Both the position numbers and the translations under genes were made by a program. Shown piece after piece: positions 33,430-36,474 of a stretch of 36,474 nt of DNA (position 1 is the stretch's first letter; each line of letters opens with the position of its first letter). Below the pieces are notes generated by a model. It was given only the letters and a program-made list of their open reading frames with translations. It was not told the DNA's origin and ran no database searches. The stretch spans positions 1-36,474 of the forward strand of contig JAGPKJ010000011.1 in NCBI GenBank assembly GCA_018053995.1, written 5' to 3'. This DNA comes from Lachnospiraceae bacterium. GTDB lineage: Bacteria; Bacillota; Clostridia; Lachnospirales; Lachnospiraceae.

Positions 33430-35093
33430 TCATATCCAAAGTCAACCGAAGAATGATAGTGCCACTTATCTGCTCTATCGCAGTCTTTATACTTTTAGTC
33501 ATATTTTTCAAAATGAATACTACCAATTCCGTTGCCGCAAAGCCCTACGCTATCCGTTCCGCAAAAATAACGACCTCTGCCACAAGCGAGACCGTTACAC
33601 TTCCCGTGACAATACGCTCACTTCCCGCCGGTTCGCCCGTAACGGTCGACTTCGATGTGCCGAATGTATCTGGCAAATCGATCTATTTCAGCAGTGTTTA
33701 CTCCCCACTTAGCATATACGCCGACGGTCACCTGATCTATCAAGGCGGTCAGACCGGATCATATCCTGCTTTCTTTTCCGATCCGGCAAGCTTTGCCGAT
33801 TCATGCCTTATTCCCAATTCATCAAGTACTGAGCCGATACATATCACCATGATCTACTATTTTCCAAATAGCAGAAATGCGGCACTTATCAGCGAACCAT
33901 ATATTGGCACATCAAGATCCATAATACAGATGCTTATGTCGGAATATGGATCCCACTACATAATCTCTCTTGTAGATATGATCATTGGTACGATAATGAT
34001 CTTCATCTCTATTTTTACATATTCGTCTGACACCATCCGCGACCGTTCTCTTTTATGGCTCGGGATATTTACCGCGCTGACCGGAACATGGTGCATATCC
34101 AGCAATTATCTGACACTATATATATCACAAAAATCATCGCTTCTTTATATGATCAATTATATGACTTTTTTCTCCATTCCCATTCCCATCATCGCGTTCA
34201 CTTCTGAGATAATGAACATAAAAAAATATCGCATTATAAAGGTTATGATGCTTGTTGATGTTCTGTTTATTATATGCGCATTCGTACTGCAGATGTCAGG
34301 TGTTCTGCCATTCTCTGTATCAATGTATCCTTTTCATATACTGGCATTGTTTACGATAATCGCCCTGACTATTATCGCGATATCTTATTCGGTAAACAGC
34401 ACAAACGCACACGGGCGGCTTATGCACGTACCTTATACTGTCTTTCTTTGCTGCATTATAATCGAAGCTGCAAATTACTATCTTCAATTTTTCACACAGT
34501 TGTCTCCCGCTTTTCTTATCGGTCTGAATATCTTCATAATGCTATCAGCGACAGAGACTTGCTTTAATCTGGTCGAACTGACAAGCCAGTCGATCTCAAA
34601 GAGAGAACTCGGTCGTGACCTCGATACCCTTCGTAAACAGGTATTTATAGAAAAGAAACTGTATGAGCGGCTTGGAGAACCCATATCAGATTCCAAATAC
34701 TATACTGATCTTGCTGCAGAAAATGACATTATTTCTGATATAAGGATCGATGATATATCATACATTCCATCTGAAAGCCGTTCAGACGTTGATAATATAT
34801 GCGGAAATATCATAATCAGCGCAATCGCATCCTGTTGCCAGCTTTCTTCAGATAACCGTTATCTTAATATCCATCTTGTAAGCAATGGTCATATCGCTTC
34901 TATTTCCGCTGATTACAGTATCGCCCAGTCCACGATTGCGAACTGGAAACGTTTTGCGCATGCTTCCGATCAGTATCCGGTATCCGAGATACTTCCGGCT
35001 TCTATAGATGAACTTATCCGCGCCCACGACGGTGTTATAAAATATTCCAACGATGATTCGCTCAACTCATTGTCTATACTTTTGAAAGTCTGA
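33426..35093 (+). CDS. 7TM receptor-like membrane protein with degenerate kinase-like tail
   Basis: The protein has 555 residues. A signal-anchor helix (about 8-28) is followed by an extracytoplasmic beta-rich domain (about 45-175) and about seven membrane helices (about 180-385) in the style of 7TMR-DISM sensors. Then come a linker coiled coil (about 395-425: SISKRELGRDLDTLRKQVFIEKKLYERLG) and a soluble tail (about 455-555). The tail resembles a GHKL ATPase: CGNIIISAIASCC aligns with the N-box NLLDNAIEAC, and it ends DGVIKYSNDDSLNSLSILLKV. The N-box Asp is lost, no glycine-rich ATP box is visible and no phosphoacceptor His is seen. It is therefore probably a catalytically inactive sensor. 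The overlap with rluA suggests coupled translation. Confidence 0.7.
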   Translation: MIISKVNRRMIVPLICSIAVFILLVIFFKMNTTNSVAAKPYAIRSAKITTSATSETVTLPVTIRSLPAGSPVTVDFDVPNVSGKSIYFSSVYSPLSIYADGHLIYQGGQTGSYPAFFSDPASFADSCLIPNSSSTEPIHITMIYYFPNSRNAALISEPYIGTSRSIIQMLMSEYGSHYIISLVDMIIGTIMIFISIFTYSSDTIRDRSLLWLGIFTALTGTWCISSNYLTLYISQKSSLLYMINYMTFFSIPIPIIAFTSEIMNIKKYRIIKVMMLVDVLFIICAFVLQMSGVLPFSVSMYPFHILALFTIIALTIIAISYSVNSTNAHGRLMHVPYTVFLCCIIIEAANYYLQFFTQLSPAFLIGLNIFIMLSATETCFNLVELTSQSISKRELGRDLDTLRKQVFIEKKLYERLGEPISDSKYYTDLAAENDIISDIRIDDISYIPSESRSDVDNICGNIIISAIASCCQLSSDNRYLNIHLVSNGHIASISADYSIAQSTIANWKRFAHASDQYPVSEILPASIDELIRAHDGVIKYSNDDSLNSLSILLKV

Positions 35094-35150
35094 ACCGGTA
35101 AGGATTATCGGCGAGCCTTAACTGATGGCTTAACTGAGCAATGGTTTTAT

Positions 35151-35180
35151 TTGACAAATGTGCGTTATAACTGCTATTAT
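35151..35180 (+). promoter_or_regulatory. Upstream promoter of glnA or of a short leader RNA
   Basis: A perfect TTGACA (35151-35156), an 18-base spacer and TATTAT (35175-35180, 5 of 6). The predicted start lies only about 10 bases before a terminator hairpin. Confidence 0.6.
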
Positions 35181-35194
35181 CATTGATAGTGAAC

Positions 35195-35226
35195 AAAGGC
35201 GTTCGATTGATTTCGAGCGCCTTTTT
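35195..35226 (+). terminator. Intrinsic terminator or attenuator before glnA
   Basis: Arms AAAGGCGTTCGA (35195-35206) and TTCGAGCGCCTTT pair with one G-T wobble around a 6-base loop, followed by TTTTT. It terminates the rluA-7TM operon or attenuates the transcript from the promoter just upstream. Confidence 0.8.
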
Positions 35227-35256
35227 GTATGCCTCCATGTGCAATTTAGCATACAG

Positions 35257-35300
35257 ATGATATGAATATCAAAAGTAATACTTGTGTTGCGATTCTATAC
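35257..35300 (-). repeat. Dispersed repeat, copy G (diverged, reverse orientation)
   Basis: Compared by eye with the reverse complement of the family, ATGATATGAATATCAAAAGTA matches 17 of 21 positions of the corresponding block, and the following CTTGTGTTGCGATTCTA is recognisably related. Confidence 0.45.
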
Positions 35301-35328
35301 TGAAAAAAAAGTTCAAGGGTATTATAAT
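35300..35328 (+). promoter_or_regulatory. Second candidate promoter of glnA
   Basis: A perfect TATAAT (35323-35328) is preceded at 17 bases by CTGAAA (35300-35305, 4 of 6). It is about 155 bases upstream of the glnA start and downstream of the terminator. Confidence 0.45.
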
Positions 35329-35345
35329 CATGTCAGAATCTAATA

Positions 35346-35432
35346 ATGATTCAAATGTCAAAAGTAATTATCGTGATATGAAGCGATTCGTAGCATCATA
35401 ACAAAATGACTACTTTTGACACCCACATCATT
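35346..35432. repeat. Palindromic pair of dispersed repeats (copies H and E) before glnA
   Basis: The plus-oriented copy E (35380-35432) has GAAGCGATTCGTAGCATCAT, AACAAAATGACTACTTTTG and ACACCCACATCAT. It is directly preceded by a reverse-oriented diverged half (H) with ATGATTCAAATGTCAAAAGTA. Perfect 11-base arms TGTCAAAAGTA and TACTTTTGACA flank a 43-44 base centre, so the whole can fold back on itself in the glnA leader. Confidence 0.75.
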
Positions 35433-35484
35433 CCATGAACAGAAAGAAATAACATAATAGAAAAAAACGAAAGCGAGGTATGAA

Positions 35485-36474
35485 ATGGAAAATAAGATGA
35501 CTAAGCAGGACATCATACAGATGGTAAAGGACGAAGATGTGGAATTCATACGTCTCCAATTTACCGACATATTCGGAAATCTGAAAAATGTGGCAATAAC
35601 TGCGAGCCAACTCGAGAGAGCACTGAATAATGACTGCATGTTCGATGGCTCATCTATCGAGGGTTTTGCACGAATCGAAGAGTCAGATATGTATCTGTAT
35701 CCTGACTGCAACACAATGGAGATATTTCCCTGGAGACCGCAGCAGGGCAAGGTTGCAAGACTCATCTGTGATATCTACGATGCGCACAGAAATCCATTCG
35801 AGGGCGATCCAAGATACATTCTCAAAAAAGCGGTCAGTGAAGCTGCAAAGATGGGATATGTATTTAATGTAGGACCTGAATGTGAATTCTTCCTGTTCAA
35901 TACTGACGAGAACGCTATGCCTACAACGATCACGCATGAAAAGGCAAGCTATTTTGATCTTGGACCTATGGATTTTGGTGAAAATGCAAGACGTGATATG
36001 GTCTTAAGTCTTGAGGACATGGGCTACGTTGTTGAGGCATCTCACCATGAAGTAGCTCCGGCTCAGGAAGAGATAGACCTTCACTATAACGATGCACTAA
36101 ACATCGCTGATGAGATCATGACATTCAAGCTCACAGTAAAGTCTATCGCAAAGCGCCACGGTCTTCATGCCACATTCATGCCGAAACCTATATTTGGCGT
36201 GAATGGGTCGGGAATGCATATCAACATGTCACTATCCAAGGACGGGAAAAACATATTTGCTGATGAAACGGAAAATGACAAATTAGGTCTCAGCAAGGAA
36301 GCCTATTATTTTATGGGCGGTCTTATGAAGCACATTCTTGGGATTACTGCTGTCATCAATCCGCTTGTAAATTCATATAAGAGATTTCTTCCCGGTTATG
36401 AAGCTCCTGTATACATAGCATGGAGTCCAATGAATAGAAGTCCTCTCATCCGTATTCCCGCAGGACACGCTTCA
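35485..36474 (+). CDS. glnA: Glutamine synthetase type I (partial, 3' end outside window)
   Basis: The first 330 residues of a GSI enzyme (about 440 expected) are present, and the frame is open to the last base. It makes glutamine from glutamate, ammonia and ATP. The beta-grasp N-terminus ([30 protein letters not shown]) is followed by the catalytic barrel with [41 protein letters not shown] and [12 protein letters not shown]. The Gram-positive GSI-alpha type is likely. I chose ATG 35485 because GAGG lies 6 bases upstream; the ATG at 35480 is out of frame. Its long leader contains the promoter, terminator and palindromic repeats described above. Confidence 0.95.
   Translation, partial: MENKMTKQDIIQMVKDEDVEFIRLQFTDIFGNLKNVAITASQLERALNNDCMFDGSSIEGFARIEESDMYLYPDCNTMEIFPWRPQQGKVARLICDIYDAHRNPFEGDPRYILKKAVSEAAKMGYVFNVGPECEFFLFNTDENAMPTTITHEKASYFDLGPMDFGENARRDMVLSLEDMGYVVEASHHEVAPAQEEIDLHYNDALNIADEIMTFKLTVKSIAKRHGLHATFMPKPIFGVNGSGMHINMSLSKDGKNIFADETENDKLGLSKEAYYFMGGLMKHILGITAVINPLVNSYKRFLPGYEAPVYIAWSPMNRSPLIRIPAGHAS

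Larger units (their letters stand above)
35094..35484. other. Regulatory intergenic region upstream of glnA
   Basis: These 391 bases contain no gene. In order they hold a strong promoter match, an intrinsic terminator hairpin, a minus-oriented degenerate repeat copy, a second promoter with a perfect -10, a palindromic pair of repeat copies and the glnA ribosome binding site. Confidence 0.75.

Noticed and set aside
33131..33712. 193-codon plus-strand frame across the rluA and 7TM gene junction
   Set aside because: It lies in a different frame over two well supported genes, has His/Arg-rich shadow composition and no ribosome binding site.
29594..35765. Minus-strand frames sharing a SSHFVMMLRIAS peptide near 29.7 kb and 35.4 kb
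   Set aside because: The shared peptide is only the translation of the dispersed 67-base repeat; neither frame is a gene, and one runs antisense through glnA.

Overview
The window looks like chromosomal DNA of a Clostridia-class Firmicute, most likely a Lachnospiraceae relative (inference from gene content, not a species call). The evidence is a T-box leader, AGGAGG-type ribosome binding sites, LL-diaminopimelate aminotransferase (DapL), a stand-alone AICAR formyltransferase paired with a PurO-type IMP cyclohydrolase, a DUF3737 beta-helix protein and many Lachnospiraceae-like orphan proteins. Most genes lie on the minus strand. The window starts inside one gene (zinc-ribbon/QPQYN-repeat protein) and ends inside another (glnA). 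No rRNA, tRNA, insertion sequence, prophage or CRISPR-Cas genes were seen.

Layout. 1-0.9 kb: two paralogous zinc-ribbon proteins. 0.9-3.2 kb: an HD-GYP / DJ-1 / CBS-domain operon. 3.3-6.5 kb: a CYTH protein, then malQ and a LacI-type repressor with a candidate operator in front of malQ. 6.5-8.6 kb: TetR plus HAD phosphatase, and a divergent small membrane-anchored acidic protein. 8.6-12.7 kb: MocR-type regulator, DUF2225 protein, glnS. 12.8-19.6 kb: a purine/signalling run (uncharacterised membrane protein, guaB, a GAF-PAS-GGDEF-EAL protein, purO-type IMP cyclohydrolase, AICAR formyltransferase). 19.9-20.7 kb: an orphan membrane-anchored protein. 20.7-26.9 kb: T-box, aspS, gatC, gatA, gatB. 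27.2-31.6 kb: dapL, DUF3737, a divergent MscS channel and dapF. 31.5-32.2 kb: a truncated lgt-like remnant abutting a truncated DUF4190 gene. 32.4-36.5 kb: an RluA pseudouridine synthase, a 7TM receptor with a decayed kinase-like tail, and glnA.

Functional logic. glnS makes Gln-tRNA directly, so GatCAB is free to make Asn-tRNA. The T-box in front of aspS appears to carry an AAC (Asn) specifier and AspRS has the His typical of non-discriminating enzymes, so aspS-gatCAB reads as an Asn-tRNA pathway. In the purine cluster the usual bifunctional PurH is replaced by two separate proteins next to guaB, with a c-di-GMP turnover protein between them.

The most unusual structure is between aspS and gatC. 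Ten copies of a short motif (core CAGTA or its reverse complement TACTG, flanked by AAATR or YATTT) alternate strictly in orientation. Within a pair the gap is 23, 23, 24, 23 and 23 bases, and pairs repeat about every 72 bases. No coding sequence explains this array. A second family, a roughly 67-base partly palindromic repeat, is scattered upstream of several genes and in places supplies a -35 box. Small tandem duplications at gene ends are also frequent.
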